A stretch of 34,647 nucleotides of DNA from Phycisphaerales bacterium UBA2396 (GCA_002343325.1 DDSG01000020.1:1-34647); one strand, 5' to 3'; counted from the first letter of the stretch, positions 7,114 to 15,518 are shown. Translations and numbers: made by a program. Notes: a model not told the origin generated them from the letters alone.

Positions 7114-8913
7114 CTATCGCTTGGAGCCCAGCCATGCCAGCAGTCGAGGCCGGTCCCATGCGTTGGGGCATCGTTCGCATGTCAGGCCTGCCCGGCGAGC
7201 GGTGAGCACGCCGTATCGCAGGTTGTCAAAGTCCTCCGGCTCGTGGACGTCGCAGTCGATCGTGATCAGGCATCCGAGGGAAAGGGCCTCTCTCGCGTGG
7301 GTGTCACGCAGGTCGAGCCTCATCCAGTGGGCATTGATTTCCAGCGCGGTGTTGCATCGAGCAGCAGCGGCGAAGAGCTCGGCGGTCCTTGGTGAGAGCC
7401 CCGGCCGCCGGTTGATCAGCCGCCCGGTGGGATGTCCGAGAATGTGGACGAGGGGGTGCTCGACCGCGGCGATCAGCCTCTTGGTGCAGGTTTCTTCGTC
7501 CTGCGAGAGCGACGCGTGCGGAGAGGCGACCACCACGTCGAGCTGGCGCAGCACGTCGTCCGGGTAATCCAGGGTGCCGTCGGCGAGAATGTCCACCTCG
7601 GACCCGGCGAGGATCGTGATCCCCGGGACACGTTCGGCGGCTTGGCGCACGTGCTCGATGTGCTGCAGCAGTCGATCGATCGTCAGGCCGTTGGCCTGAA
7701 CGCTCGAGCGTGAGTGATCGGTGACGGCGATGGTGTGAAAGCCGCGTTCTTTGGCGCGGGCGGCGAGTTCCTCGATCGCGAGCCTGCCATCGGACGCGGT
7801 GGTGTGCGCGTGCAGCTCCGAGACGATGTCGCGGCGGCTGATCGGTTCGGTCGGGGGCGGCGTGTGCCGCTCGTACGCCCCGAGCGATGTGAAGGACTCG
7901 CGCAGCTCCGGCGGAAGCAGCGAGAGCCCGAGCGCGGCAAAGACCTCCTCCTCGGTCGCGGCGGCGACGGGAGTCTCCTTCGACCAGTCGCTCGGCGTCT
8001 CGGCCGGCTCGCGAAAGAGCCCGTGCTCGTTGAGCGTCATGCCCAGGGTCCGGGCACGCTCCCGCACAAGGACGTTGTGCTCCTTGCTGCCCGTGAAGTA
8101 CATCAGGGCGGCCCCGAAGCGGCCCGGCACGACGACGCGCAGATCCGCCTGGATATCGGGAATGTCCGGCGAATCGCCCCATCGGCTTGTGCCGCCGGCG
8201 AGCGCGATCCGCACCGAGGACTTCTGGTCCCCCGCGGCGAGCACGGCCCGCACGCCCGGCATCGCGCGGAACGCCTGGTTGACCGCGGCGGGATCATCCG
8301 CCTCGGCGAGCAGATCAAGATCGGCGACCGTCTCGCGACCTCTGCGGAGGGAGCCCGCGATCTCCACGCGGCGAACCCCGGGGACGCGACGGAGTTCATC
8401 CGCAAGCCGTTCGGCGAACGGCAGCACGATGCCGATGTTCTGCCGCTGGCCCAGCGTCTGCCCGAAGGAGAGCGCCTGGCGGAGTTTCTCGACGGACTTC
8501 GCGCCCATACGTGGCAGCGAGAGGATCGAGCCGTCCTCGATGATCCGTCGGAGCGACGCCGCGTCGGTGACCCCGCCCTGGCGCCAGAGCATGGCGAGGG
8601 TCTTTGGGCCCAGCCCGGGCAGGTCGAGCAGCGGCGGGAGCCCCGCCGGGACGCGCGAGCGCAACTCGTCGAACTCGGCGATCGTGCCGGTGCGTGAGAA
8701 CTCGATGACCTTCTCGGCGATTTTTGGGCCCACGCCCGGGATCGCGCGGAGCTTTGCCGCGTCGGCTGCGATGGGAGCAAGGTCGGCCGGATGATCCTCG
8801 AAGGTGCGTGCGGCCCGCGCGAGCGCGTTCACGCGAAAGGCGTCCTCGCCCAGCAGTTCGAGCAGGTGAGCGGCCCGTGTGAACCGGGCTGCCAGTTCAT
8901 GATTGAAGCTCAT
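7114..8913 (-). CDS. polX: PolX family DNA polymerase / 3'-5' exonuclease with PHP domain
   Basis: The start at 8913 (MSFNHELAARF) gives 599 residues, normal for bacterial PolX; the ATG overlaps the stop of the upstream small ORF as ATGA. Domains in order: N-terminal helical 8-kDa-like region and helix-hairpin-helix repeats (IPGVGPKIAEKV at 58-69, LPGLGPKTL at 98-106), polymerase X palm with 'GSLRRGRETVADLDLL' carrying Asp198 and Asp200 and a third Asp257 in 'IQADLRVV', then 'YFTGSKEHNVLVRERA'. The PHP domain starts at about 364 with 'ELHAHTTASDG' (His368, His370, Asp375) and 'AVTDHS' (His400), the metal-dependent exonuclease. It fills short gaps in base-excision repair. All catalytic residues appear intact. 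Confidence 0.93.
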   Translation of the reverse strand: MSFNHELAARFTRAAHLLELLGEDAFRVNALARAARTFEDHPADLAPIAADAAKLRAIPGVGPKIAEKVIEFSRTGTIAEFDELRSRVPAGLPPLLDLPGLGPKTLAMLWRQGGVTDAASLRRIIEDGSILSLPRMGAKSVEKLRQALSFGQTLGQRQNIGIVLPFAERLADELRRVPGVRRVEIAGSLRRGRETVADLDLLAEADDPAAVNQAFRAMPGVRAVLAAGDQKSSVRIALAGGTSRWGDSPDIPDIQADLRVVVPGRFGAALMYFTGSKEHNVLVRERARTLGMTLNEHGLFREPAETPSDWSKETPVAAATEEEVFAALGLSLLPPELRESFTSLGAYERHTPPPTEPISRRDIVSELHAHTTASDGRLAIEELAARAKERGFHTIAVTDHSRSSVQANGLTIDRLLQHIEHVRQAAERVPGITILAGSEVDILADGTLDYPDDVLRQLDVVVASPHASLSQDEETCTKRLIAAVEHPLVHILGHPTGRLINRRPGLSPRTAELFAAAARCNTALEINAHWMRLDLRDTHAREALSLGCLITIDCDVHEPEDFDNLRYGVLTARRAGLTCERCPNAWDRPRLLAWLGSKR

Positions 8914-9062
8914 GGGTGGGCCCGTTGTGTGTAGAGATCGGCGACGTGACGCTCGATGGTGCGGACAAACTCGTCGCGTTCGTCGCGATCGACGAGGAGC
9001 AGTGCGGCGACCCATCGGCGGGCGAGTTCGGGGCCCATCGGCTGGAGCAGTTCAACGAGCAT
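8910..9062 (-). CDS. Small 50-residue protein between the HTH gene and polX
   Basis: Unrecognised. The frame running through this segment is open up to 9236, but the region before 9062 overlaps the HTH gene. The segment from the ATG at 9062 ('MLVELLQPMGPELARRW') reads like a genuine helical domain: amphipathic, with 'VAALLLVDRDERDEFVRTIERHVADLY'. Its start overlaps the HTH gene stop by 11 nt and its stop overlaps the polX start (ATGA), so translation of the three could be coupled. No good Shine-Dalgarno is visible. An alternative is that it is the C-terminal end of the HTH protein, separated by a frameshift in the DNA or joined by programmed frameshifting. Confidence 0.5.
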   Translation of the reverse strand: MLVELLQPMGPELARRWVAALLLVDRDERDEFVRTIERHVADLYTQRAHP

Positions 9063-9699
9063 TCGGACGTGGTCGCTTGGCAAGAGCGTCGCGGAGCCGG
9101 AGAAGTCGCTCGGGGATGAGATCAGTGCCGGGCGATCCCGAAGCGGCGTGGCCGTCTCGGTGTTGGGTGTCGAGGGGGGTGTGGGGGATGTTGGGCGTCG
9201 GGGCGTGCGCACCGACCGGCGGGCTTGCTTGCCCATCGCGTATCTCCTGGGCGAGCGAATCGGACGCCTGCCTCGCAGTGCCGCCCGGGCGGGCGTGATT
9301 CAGGTTCTGCGCGGGCACCCGAGACGCTGACCGGGGCTCGTCCGATAGAGCCCGAACCCGTACTTCGATCATCTGCATCATCTGTTCGAGACGGTCCACA
9401 CGTTCGATCAGGCGCTCAACCGCAACCGACAATGCCGTCAGCAGTTCCGATGGGTCGGCCTGCCGAAGCGCGTGGTCGCGCACGTCGGCGGCCTTCATCG
9501 GGCCTTTGCCCAGGAGAAGCCAATCGGCGCTGAGGCCGAACGCTCGGCAGACAGCCTGAAGAAACTCGGTGCTGGGCGCCTGCCCGGCGAGATACCTGCG
9601 AACCGTCTCGTGATTGGTGTTGGTCAGCTCGCCGACGTATCGGCTGCTTCGCTGCCCGACGACCGCGGCGAGACGTTCATGGAGGGGCGACGCGTACAC
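9052..9699 (-). CDS. Helix-turn-helix / coiled-coil protein
   Basis: The 215-residue product starts at a GTG (9699) located 6 nt after a TATACT box and 14 nt after the recG stop. Residues 20-66 form a Cro/C1 (XRE)-like helix-turn-helix ('YVGELTNTNHETVRRYLAG' then 'TEFLQAVCRAFGLSADWLLLGKG'). A coiled coil follows at about 84-117 ('LLTALSVAVERLIERVDRLEQMM'), then a disordered Pro/His/Ala-rich tail and a final helix 'LIPERLLRLRDALA'. It probably binds DNA as a dimer; target unknown. Lying between recG and polX, it may regulate this repair cluster. An upstream in-frame Met inside recG is unlikely to be the start. Confidence 0.72.
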   Translation of the reverse strand: MYASPLHERLAAVVGQRSSRYVGELTNTNHETVRRYLAGQAPSTEFLQAVCRAFGLSADWLLLGKGPMKAADVRDHALRQADPSELLTALSVAVERLIERVDRLEQMMQMIEVRVRALSDEPRSASRVPAQNLNHARPGGTARQASDSLAQEIRDGQASPPVGAHAPTPNIPHTPLDTQHRDGHAASGSPGTDLIPERLLRLRDALAKRPRPNAR

Positions 9700-9705
9700 G
9701 AGGCC

Positions 9706-9711
9706 AGTATA
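9706..9711 (-). promoter_or_regulatory. Candidate leaderless -10 box (TATACT) of the HTH gene
   Basis: TATACT followed by 6 nt and the GTG at 9699. It begins at the recG 3' end, giving the HTH-polX genes their own promoter in addition to readthrough. Confidence 0.5.
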
Positions 9712-9713
9712 CC

Positions 9714-11825
9714 TCAGCCCACGTCCCCGAGCCCCAGCGAATCGCCGTACGCCTTGAGGAGCCTGCGCCGGATGAGTTCCTCGCCGGGACGGGCGAGCGT
9801 CGGGGAGGCGGCGATCCATTCGGCCGCGTCGCGACGGGCCATGCCCAGCAGGTCCCTGTCCTTCATGAGATCGGCGACCTTGAGGGGGGGCAGACCGGAC
9901 TGGCGCGTCCCGAACAGTTCGCCCGGCCCGCGGATCGCCAGGTCCTCTTCCGCAAGGGCGAACCCGTCGTGCGTTGACTCCATCACCGCCAGTCGCTGCA
10001 TCGCCTCGGGAGCTTCTGGATCGGCGACAAGGACACAGCGCCCGGGGCGCGTGCCGCGTCCCACGCGCCCGCGCAACTGATGAAGCTGGGCGAGGCCGAA
10101 ACGGTCCGCGTGCTCGATGACGATCGTGGTGGCGTTGGCAACATCGACCCCGACCTCGATGACCGTGGTGGTGATGAGCGCGTCGATCACGCCGGCACGG
10201 AATCGCTCCATCGTCGCGTCGCGGGTTGCGGGACGGAGCCGACCGTGCAGCACCGCGAGCCGCTTGCCCTTGAGCGGGCCCGCTTCGAGCTCGCGATGCA
10301 CCCAGCGAACACTGGCGAGTTCACCGTCATCAGGCTCGCCCGCGTCCTCGTCGCCGATGGTCGGCACGACGATGTACGCCTGCTCCCCTGCCGCGATCCG
10401 CGAGGCAACATCGGCGTACACCTCGGCCCGCTGTTCGCGGCTCACCACACGCGTCCGGACCGCCGACCGACCCGGCGGCAGGGCGTCGATGATCGAGATG
10501 TCCAGATCCCCGAACAGCGTGATCGCCAGTGTTCGAGGAATCGGCGTCGCCGTCATCACGAGCACATGCGGCGTCACGCCCGGCTCGGAGGCCTTGGACC
10601 GGAGCCTGGCCCGCTGATGCACGCCGAATCGATGCTGCTCGTCGATCACCGCGAGCGCGAGATTGTTGAAGCGAACATCGTCGGTGAGCAGGGCGTGGGT
10701 TCCCACCACCAGATCGATCGAGCCGTCAGCGAGCCCGGCGAGCACCGCCGAACGATCGGCGGGCGCGGCGGACCCGGTGAGCACAGCGGAGCGAACCTGC
10801 GAGCCCTTGAGCAGCCGGGCCAGGTTCGCCGCGTGCTGCTCGGCAAGGATCTCCGTCGGGGCCATCAGCGCCGCCTGGGCGCCCGACGCCACGGCGAGCA
10901 GCATCGCGTACACCGCCACCGCGGTCTTGCCGCACCCCACATCGCCCTGGATCAGCCTGTTGGCGGGAGTCGAAGACGCCAGATCTCGCGTGATCTCGCC
11001 AACCACGACGTCCTGCGCGGGCGTGAGGGCAAAGGGAAATCTCGCTCGAATCGCACGAACCACTTCCTCGTCGGCGCGCAGAGCGGGGGCTCGCAGGCTC
11101 TGCCGAAGGTGGTGCCGCTTCATGTGCACTCCGAGCTGGAGGAGGAGCAGCTCGTCGTACGCCAGACGCCGCCGCGCCGACAGCACGTCGTCCGTGCTGC
11201 GCGGGTCGTGGTACATGCGGTAGGCGTCCGCGAGTGGGGGCAGGCCCCTGGGCTCCCGGTATGCCGCCGGGAGGTGATCGTGGATCTGCGTGAGCGCGTC
11301 GGGCAGCACGCGACGGATCGCCCGCTCGATCTGCCAGGACTTGGCGTTCTCCGAGGCCGGGTAGATCGGGCGAACCTGCGCCTCTCGGAGGGCGGGCTCT
11401 TCCGACTCGGGGCGGAGCACCATGCTGCGTGGGTTGACCAATTGAATGGCGTTGCCCTTGCGAGCCGCCTTCCCTTGGACCCATAGCCGAACCCCGGGGT
11501 GGACCTTCTCGCGCATGAAGAGCATGTTGAACCACAGGACCTCGAGCCGTCCGGTGCCGTCGGTCAGCACCGCCTCAACGCGAGGTCTTCGTCCCCTGGA
11601 GGTGCGGACCGCCGTCACCTCGCCGCGGGTCGCGATGATCCGCCCGGGAACCGCCTGATCGATGGTGGATTCGGGCTCTTGAACCTCGTGCCGCATCGGC
11701 AGATGGGCAACCAAGCGCCCGACGTTGGTCAGGCCCATGAGCGCCATCGCCTCCGCCAGGCCCGGCGGGATGCCGGGCACCATCGCCAGGGGCGTGGTGA
11801 GCTGAATGGACGAGTCCTCGGGCAT
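9714..11825 (-). CDS. recG: ATP-dependent DNA helicase RecG
   Basis: The 703-residue protein is full length for RecG, the superfamily 2 helicase that remodels stalled forks and Holliday junctions. Visible features: N-terminal wedge/OB region with 'DGTGRLEVLWFNM' near 105-115, Walker A 'GDVGCGKTAVAVYAM' near 290, 'APTEILAEQHA', DExH box 'VIDEQHRFGVHQR' near 390, motif III 'MTATPIPRTLA', then 'TTTVIEVGVDV' and 'QLRGRVGRG' (motifs V and VI). The start at 11825 (MPEDSSIQ) is preferred over a Met 17 codons upstream because a TAAAGT box ends 7 nt before it, consistent with a leaderless mRNA. The HTH gene follows 14 nt downstream. Confidence 0.95.
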   Translation of the reverse strand: MPEDSSIQLTTPLAMVPGIPPGLAEAMALMGLTNVGRLVAHLPMRHEVQEPESTIDQAVPGRIIATRGEVTAVRTSRGRRPRVEAVLTDGTGRLEVLWFNMLFMREKVHPGVRLWVQGKAARKGNAIQLVNPRSMVLRPESEEPALREAQVRPIYPASENAKSWQIERAIRRVLPDALTQIHDHLPAAYREPRGLPPLADAYRMYHDPRSTDDVLSARRRLAYDELLLLQLGVHMKRHHLRQSLRAPALRADEEVVRAIRARFPFALTPAQDVVVGEITRDLASSTPANRLIQGDVGCGKTAVAVYAMLLAVASGAQAALMAPTEILAEQHAANLARLLKGSQVRSAVLTGSAAPADRSAVLAGLADGSIDLVVGTHALLTDDVRFNNLALAVIDEQHRFGVHQRARLRSKASEPGVTPHVLVMTATPIPRTLAITLFGDLDISIIDALPPGRSAVRTRVVSREQRAEVYADVASRIAAGEQAYIVVPTIGDEDAGEPDDGELASVRWVHRELEAGPLKGKRLAVLHGRLRPATRDATMERFRAGVIDALITTTVIEVGVDVANATTIVIEHADRFGLAQLHQLRGRVGRGTRPGRCVLVADPEAPEAMQRLAVMESTHDGFALAEEDLAIRGPGELFGTRQSGLPPLKVADLMKDRDLLGMARRDAAEWIAASPTLARPGEELIRRRLLKAYGDSLGLGDVG

Positions 11826-11832
11826 GCGGTGG

Positions 11833-11838
11833 ACTTTA
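11833..11838 (-). promoter_or_regulatory. Candidate leaderless -10 box (TAAAGT) of recG
   Basis: TAAAGT followed by CCACCGC and the ATG at 11825. No Shine-Dalgarno intervenes. Confidence 0.45.
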
Positions 11839-11893
11839 CGCGCGATCCGTCCGGGCTCGGTATGCTCCGACCACACGCCGAGGAGGGCTCGCG

Positions 11894-13159
11894 ATGACGC
11901 GGCGAATCGTGCGATGGGCGTCCATTCTTCTGGTGTCGGGAGCTGTCATGATCGGAGGATGCTCGACGGAACGAAACTTCGGCCAGGACGTCGACTTTCT
12001 CGCTCAGCACACCGACACCATCATCCTTTCCTCCCCCGACGGCCGCGCCAAGGTCGTGCTCGCCCCGAAGTTCCAGGGACGCGTCATGACCTCGACCGCG
12101 CGGGGCGACGCCGGCACCTCCTTCGGCTTCATCAAGGACAGCCTGATCGAGTCGCGGACCCTCAGCAAGGGCATCAACGCCTACGGCGGCGAGGATCGCT
12201 TCTGGCTCGGGCCCGAGGGCGGACAGTTCTCAATCTTCTTTCCGCCAGAGGCACCCGAGCAGACCCTCGCGTACTGGCAAACACCGCCCGCGATCGACAC
12301 CGACCCATACGCCGTGGTGGAGCGTGACGCCGCGAGCGTGTCGTTCCACCACGCCGCGTCGCTGGTCAACGCCTCGGGCGCCCGGTTCGATCTGCGCATC
12401 GACCGGACCGTGCGGCTGCTCGATGGGAACGGTGCTCTGGCTTCGCTGGGCGTCGAGGATCCATCCGGGTGCGACGCGGTCGCCTTCGAGAGCGAGAACA
12501 CCATCACCAACACCGGCTCCAACGCGTGGACCGCCGACTCGGGCATGCTCTCGATCTGGATTCTCGGGATGCTCAAGCACTCGCCACGCGCGTCCGTGAT
12601 CGTCCCGTTGCGCGACATCGGCGATTCGGCGATCGCGCCCGCCATCAACGACGAGTATTTCGGCAAGGTGCCCCCCGAGCGGCTGCGACTCGTTGAACGC
12701 GAGCCCACCTCGATCGGCCCGGCGTGGAAGGGCGAGCCCCGCGCGCTCATCTTCAAGGCCGACGGGCAGTTCCGCAGCAAGATCGGCGTCTCCCCAGACG
12801 CTGCCCTCCCGGTCTGCGGGTCGTACGACGAGACCCGCGGCGTGCTCACCCTCGTGCTGTTCACCGTGCCCGCCGGCGCGACCGACTACGTCAACTCCAT
12901 GTGGCAGACCCGCCAACGCGAGCCCTTCCGCGGCGATGTCCTCAACAGCTACAACGACGGCCCCAGCTCGCCCGGCGCGAGCCCCTTCGGTCCCTTCTTC
13001 GAGATCGAGTCCTCCTCACCCGCCCTTGGACTCACGCCGGGCACGTCCTTCACACACTGGCACCGGACGATCCACGTTCAAGGCCCCAAAGAGCACCTCG
13101 ACCGGATCGCCCGCACGGTGCTCGGCGTGCGCCTCGATCAGGCCGCCGTTGTCTGGTAG
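11894..13159 (+). CDS. DUF6786-like lipoprotein
   Basis: The 421-residue protein begins with a basic N-region, a hydrophobic core and a lipobox (VMIGGCS), so it should be a lipoprotein in the periplasm. The body is beta-rich: 'DTIILSSPDGRAKVVLAPKFQGRVMTSTA.GDAGTSFGFI' is the pattern I associate with DUF6786 (SPKYQGKVFTSTAEG..G.SFGW). Further on come 'INAYGGEDRFWLGPEGGQ' and 'DFLAQH' near the mature N-terminus. The fold resembles galactose-mutarotase-like beta sandwiches and may bind carbohydrate, which is inference. GAGGAGGG is 6 nt before the ATG, with a possible -10 (TATGCT) at 11859. It is divergent from recG and ends at a bidirectional terminator. Confidence 0.75.
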   Translation: MTRRIVRWASILLVSGAVMIGGCSTERNFGQDVDFLAQHTDTIILSSPDGRAKVVLAPKFQGRVMTSTARGDAGTSFGFIKDSLIESRTLSKGINAYGGEDRFWLGPEGGQFSIFFPPEAPEQTLAYWQTPPAIDTDPYAVVERDAASVSFHHAASLVNASGARFDLRIDRTVRLLDGNGALASLGVEDPSGCDAVAFESENTITNTGSNAWTADSGMLSIWILGMLKHSPRASVIVPLRDIGDSAIAPAINDEYFGKVPPERLRLVEREPTSIGPAWKGEPRALIFKADGQFRSKIGVSPDAALPVCGSYDETRGVLTLVLFTVPAGATDYVNSMWQTRQREPFRGDVLNSYNDGPSSPGASPFGPFFEIESSSPALGLTPGTSFTHWHRTIHVQGPKEHLDRIARTVLGVRLDQAAVVW

Positions 13160-13189
13160 CCTCGCTCGCGCAGCGACTCCGCCAACAAC

Positions 13190-13224
13190 AAAGGGCCCCC
13201 GGACGATCGGTCCGGAGGCCCTTT
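13190..13224. terminator. Bidirectional terminator between convergent genes
   Basis: AAAGGGCC...CCGGAC pairs with GTCCGG...GGCCCTTT around GATCG, with a single mismatch. The A- and T-tracts are part of the stem ends, so it can work on both strands. It separates the DUF6786-like gene from the last gene of the zinc island. Confidence 0.75.
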
Positions 13225-13248
13225 CTCGATCGACACACAGGCGAGGAC

Positions 13249-13920
13249 TCAGCGACGGCGACGGCGCACGCCGAAGAGCCCTGCCGCCATCAGCGGGAGC
13301 ACCGCCGGCGCGGGCACGAGGTTCTGCTCGACCCATTCGATCGCCAGCTCATGATCCTCCTCGGCCAGGCCGTTGTTGAACACGATCCAGAACGGCAGCG
13401 AGTCGCTGTACTCGCCATCCGGCGCGGAGATCGACATCTCGAGCAGGTAGATCCCCGACGAAGCCGGGTTGTTGAGCGTGAAGCTCGGATGGTCATGGAT
13501 CCCGCCCTCTTCGTCCGCCACCAGCGAGAATCCGCTGGTAAAGACGTCCGTGGTCGGAGAGACCATGGTTGCCGGGCCGAAGTCGAGCGTGATCGTCGAG
13601 TCCGAAACGGACGAGAAGTCCACGCCGTTCCACGACCTGACCGCACGCAGAATGTTGAGCTGCACCCGCGCCCCCGGCAGGAACGTCCCATCGGGCGACT
13701 GCATCCCCGGCTCGTCGGCGAAGTTGGGAATTCCCGCCTCGCCGAGCTCCGCACCGAACACGCGCACACCAGCCGTCGTCTCGGTCCCTTCCTCGTTGAC
13801 GGCACCGATCGTCAGACGCCCCTCGGCGTGCGCCAACCAGACGTCATAGTGCTCCTCGTCCGCCATCACCGTTGTTGCCGCCATCGCGGCCGCCACACAC
13901 GCCATCACACGGTACTTCAT
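13249..13920 (-). CDS. all3515-like secreted protein with PEP-CTERM-like tail (candidate Zur-regulated)
   Basis: Start 13920 (MKYRVMACV) has GGGAG about 7 nt upstream and opens a signal peptide; 223 residues. After cleavage the protein begins DEEHYDVWLAHAEGRL and carries 'GVRVFGAELGEAGIPNFADEPGM', 'SWNGVDFSS', 'GIHDHPSFTL' (His pair), 'SSGIYLLEMSI' and 'LPFWIVFNNG'. This set matches what I recall of the all3515 family, PEP-CTERM proteins repressed by Zur in cyanobacteria. The end 'VPAPAVLPLMAAGLFG' plus RRRRR is a PEP-CTERM-like sorting signal. It is paralogous to the gene just upstream. A role in surface zinc or metal handling is inferred from the family name and the nearby znu genes, not from catalytic residues. 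Confidence 0.72.
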   Translation of the reverse strand: MKYRVMACVAAAMAATTVMADEEHYDVWLAHAEGRLTIGAVNEEGTETTAGVRVFGAELGEAGIPNFADEPGMQSPDGTFLPGARVQLNILRAVRSWNGVDFSSVSDSTITLDFGPATMVSPTTDVFTSGFSLVADEEGGIHDHPSFTLNNPASSGIYLLEMSISAPDGEYSDSLPFWIVFNNGLAEEDHELAIEWVEQNLVPAPAVLPLMAAGLFGVRRRRR

Positions 13921-13998
13921 CGATACTCTCCCAATCTCGCAACACACACAACACACCGACCTTCGGCGTATCGCCCCTTCACCGACCCTGCAGCGGCC

Positions 13999-14778
13999 TT
14001 AGGAGCAGCCTTGCTCGAACGCCGCCACGAACGCGTCAAAGTCGAAGAAATCCACGAACCCATCCCCGTCAAAGTCCGCCGAACGCCCATCCGGGCAGGC
14101 TCCGCCTTCAAAGCACCCGGCGAAGGCGTCGAAGTCGAAGAAGTCCACGAACCCGTCCCCGTCAAAGTCGGCCCGGCAAGAAGCCAGCCCATCGCGCACC
14201 CACGCCGCCGCCGCCGCTACCTCGCCCTCGGGCCGCCCCTGGTTGAACACGATCCAGAAGGGCTCGCTGTCGCCGATCTCCGGCACCGAAGAGAACAACT
14301 CCATCTCGACCAGGTAAATCCCCGAGTCCGCCGGCTCGCCCAGCGTGTACTCAAGGTGCCGGTGCCATTGCCCGTTGGAGCCCACGCGGATCGTGAACCC
14401 CTCGACCACCTGATCGCTCGTCGGCGTCAGCACCGGGCCCAGAGGCCCGAACGCCAACTCCATCCGTTCGTCGGGGATCACGTCAAACGCCGACCCCGAC
14501 CATTCCCTCATCGCCGCCCGGATCCGAAATCCGATGTTCGAGTTCGCGGGGAACGCGCCGGGCAGGGTGTCGAACCCGGGAGAGTCCGTGAAGTTGGAGA
14601 ACGCAAGCCCGAGCTCCGACACGAACACGCGTTCGCCCAGCACCGGCGCGCCGCCCGTGGTCGCGCCGGTCGCGATGCGGCCGGCTTCCTGCGCGAGATA
14701 GATATCGCCGGCGTGCTGCGCGAACGCCGCCGGCGTCGCCGACAAGGCCAGAATGGTCACGATCGCTTTCATCGACAC
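13999..14778 (-). CDS. all3515-like secreted protein with GC-type dockerin-like tail
   Basis: The 259-residue protein has a signal peptide (MSMKAIVTILALSATPAAFAQ), then the same core as its downstream neighbour: 'GDIYLAQEAGRI', 'ERVFVSELGLAFSNFTDSPGF', 'EWSGSAFD', 'GQWHRHLEYTL' (His pair), 'DSGIYLVEMEL' and 'EPFWIVFNQG'. Instead of a PEP-CTERM helix, residues from about 205 hold two copies of a Ca-binding-like repeat, 'ADFDGDGFVDFFDFDAF', ending in CS; this is the planctomycete GC-type dockerin-like anchor. The two paralogues therefore seem to be attached or sorted by different means. It lies 14 nt after the prepilin-like gene and 78 nt before its paralogue, so an operon is likely. Confidence 0.72.
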   Translation of the reverse strand: MSMKAIVTILALSATPAAFAQHAGDIYLAQEAGRIATGATTGGAPVLGERVFVSELGLAFSNFTDSPGFDTLPGAFPANSNIGFRIRAAMREWSGSAFDVIPDERMELAFGPLGPVLTPTSDQVVEGFTIRVGSNGQWHRHLEYTLGEPADSGIYLVEMELFSSVPEIGDSEPFWIVFNQGRPEGEVAAAAAWVRDGLASCRADFDGDGFVDFFDFDAFAGCFEGGACPDGRSADFDGDGFVDFFDFDAFVAAFEQGCS

Positions 14779-14792
14779 TCCTCCGCGCGTGA

Positions 14793-15518
14793 TTACTGCG
14801 CGATTTCGGGGTTGAACTTGTTCTTGGTCGGCCCCGCGTACACCGCCTCGAAGTCCAGCGTGCGGGAGCTCCCATCGAGGAACGAGTAGTTGGACTTGGC
14901 GCCCGACGTTCTGGGCTGCCCCCCCACCGCCGCCGTGTGGACCTGCTGCGACGCCGAGGCGGGCGCCCTCGCCGCCGAACCCCAGTTCTCCACGTGCACA
15001 TGATCCGAAACGGCAAAGTCGCCCGTCTCGGTCATCAGCAGAAACTGCACCACCTTGTCGGGCGAGTAGATCTTGTCGATCTTGTTGAAGGGCTCCCGCG
15101 GCGAAAAGCCCGGGTTGTAGATCGCCGACAGGTAGTTGTTCATCCCGTACGACGTCCGCCGAGATTGCCCGCCGATCCGCTGATCCCCGCCGCCCATCTC
15201 CGTCGGCCAGTAGACGCTCTTGTCCAGCGGGCTGCGGAGCGAAGCCTCTGGGCCCAGAAAGTCCTTGAGCGTGGTGATGAACGAGGATGCCTCGTCGCCG
15301 ATCCCGCCGTGCGCCAGGCCGACGTCGCAGAGCGCACCGCGGTAGTCCTGCGCGTACAGCAACTGGGCCATCTGCAGGTTGTGCAGGTTCGCCAGATCTC
15401 GCACCACGTTCGCCGCTCGGCGGGCCTTGCCCAGGGCCGGCAGCAGGAGCCCTACCAGCAGCGCGATGATCGCAATGACCACCAGCAGCTCAATGAGCGT
15501 GAATGCCCTGTGCTTCAT
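14793..15518 (-). CDS. Type IV pilin / type II pseudopilin-like protein
   Basis: The 241-residue product starts MKHRAFTLIELLVVIAII, a class III prepilin N-terminus: short basic leader, cleavage expected before F6, Glu at +5 of the mature protein and a long hydrophobic helix. Length and the remainder ('NLHNLQMAQLLYAQDYRGALCD', 'TSYGMNNYLSAIYNP', 'SYSFLDGSS'-like end) resemble the abundant planctomycete DUF1559/pseudopilin-like exported proteins. It contains 'DHVHVENW' (a His pair). GGAG precedes the ATG by 6 nt. Its position between the His/Cys-rich membrane protein and the all3515-like pair suggests a surface role in the same island. The precise function is unknown. Confidence 0.8.
   Translation of the reverse strand: MKHRAFTLIELLVVIAIIALLVGLLLPALGKARRAANVVRDLANLHNLQMAQLLYAQDYRGALCDVGLAHGGIGDEASSFITTLKDFLGPEASLRSPLDKSVYWPTEMGGGDQRIGGQSRRTSYGMNNYLSAIYNPGFSPREPFNKIDKIYSPDKVVQFLLMTETGDFAVSDHVHVENWGSAARAPASASQQVHTAAVGGQPRTSGAKSNYSFLDGSSRTLDFEAVYAGPTKNKFNPEIAQ

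Noticed and set aside
9063..9236. Extension of the 50-residue ORF upstream to 9236
   Set aside because: This part overlaps the HTH gene in another frame and is Pro/Ser/Thr-rich low complexity, typical of a shadow frame.
14034..14175. Direct repeats within the dockerin-like tail as a mobile or satellite repeat
   Set aside because: They encode the duplicated DFDGDGFVDFFDFDAF protein repeat of the secreted gene, so the repetition is explained by the protein.
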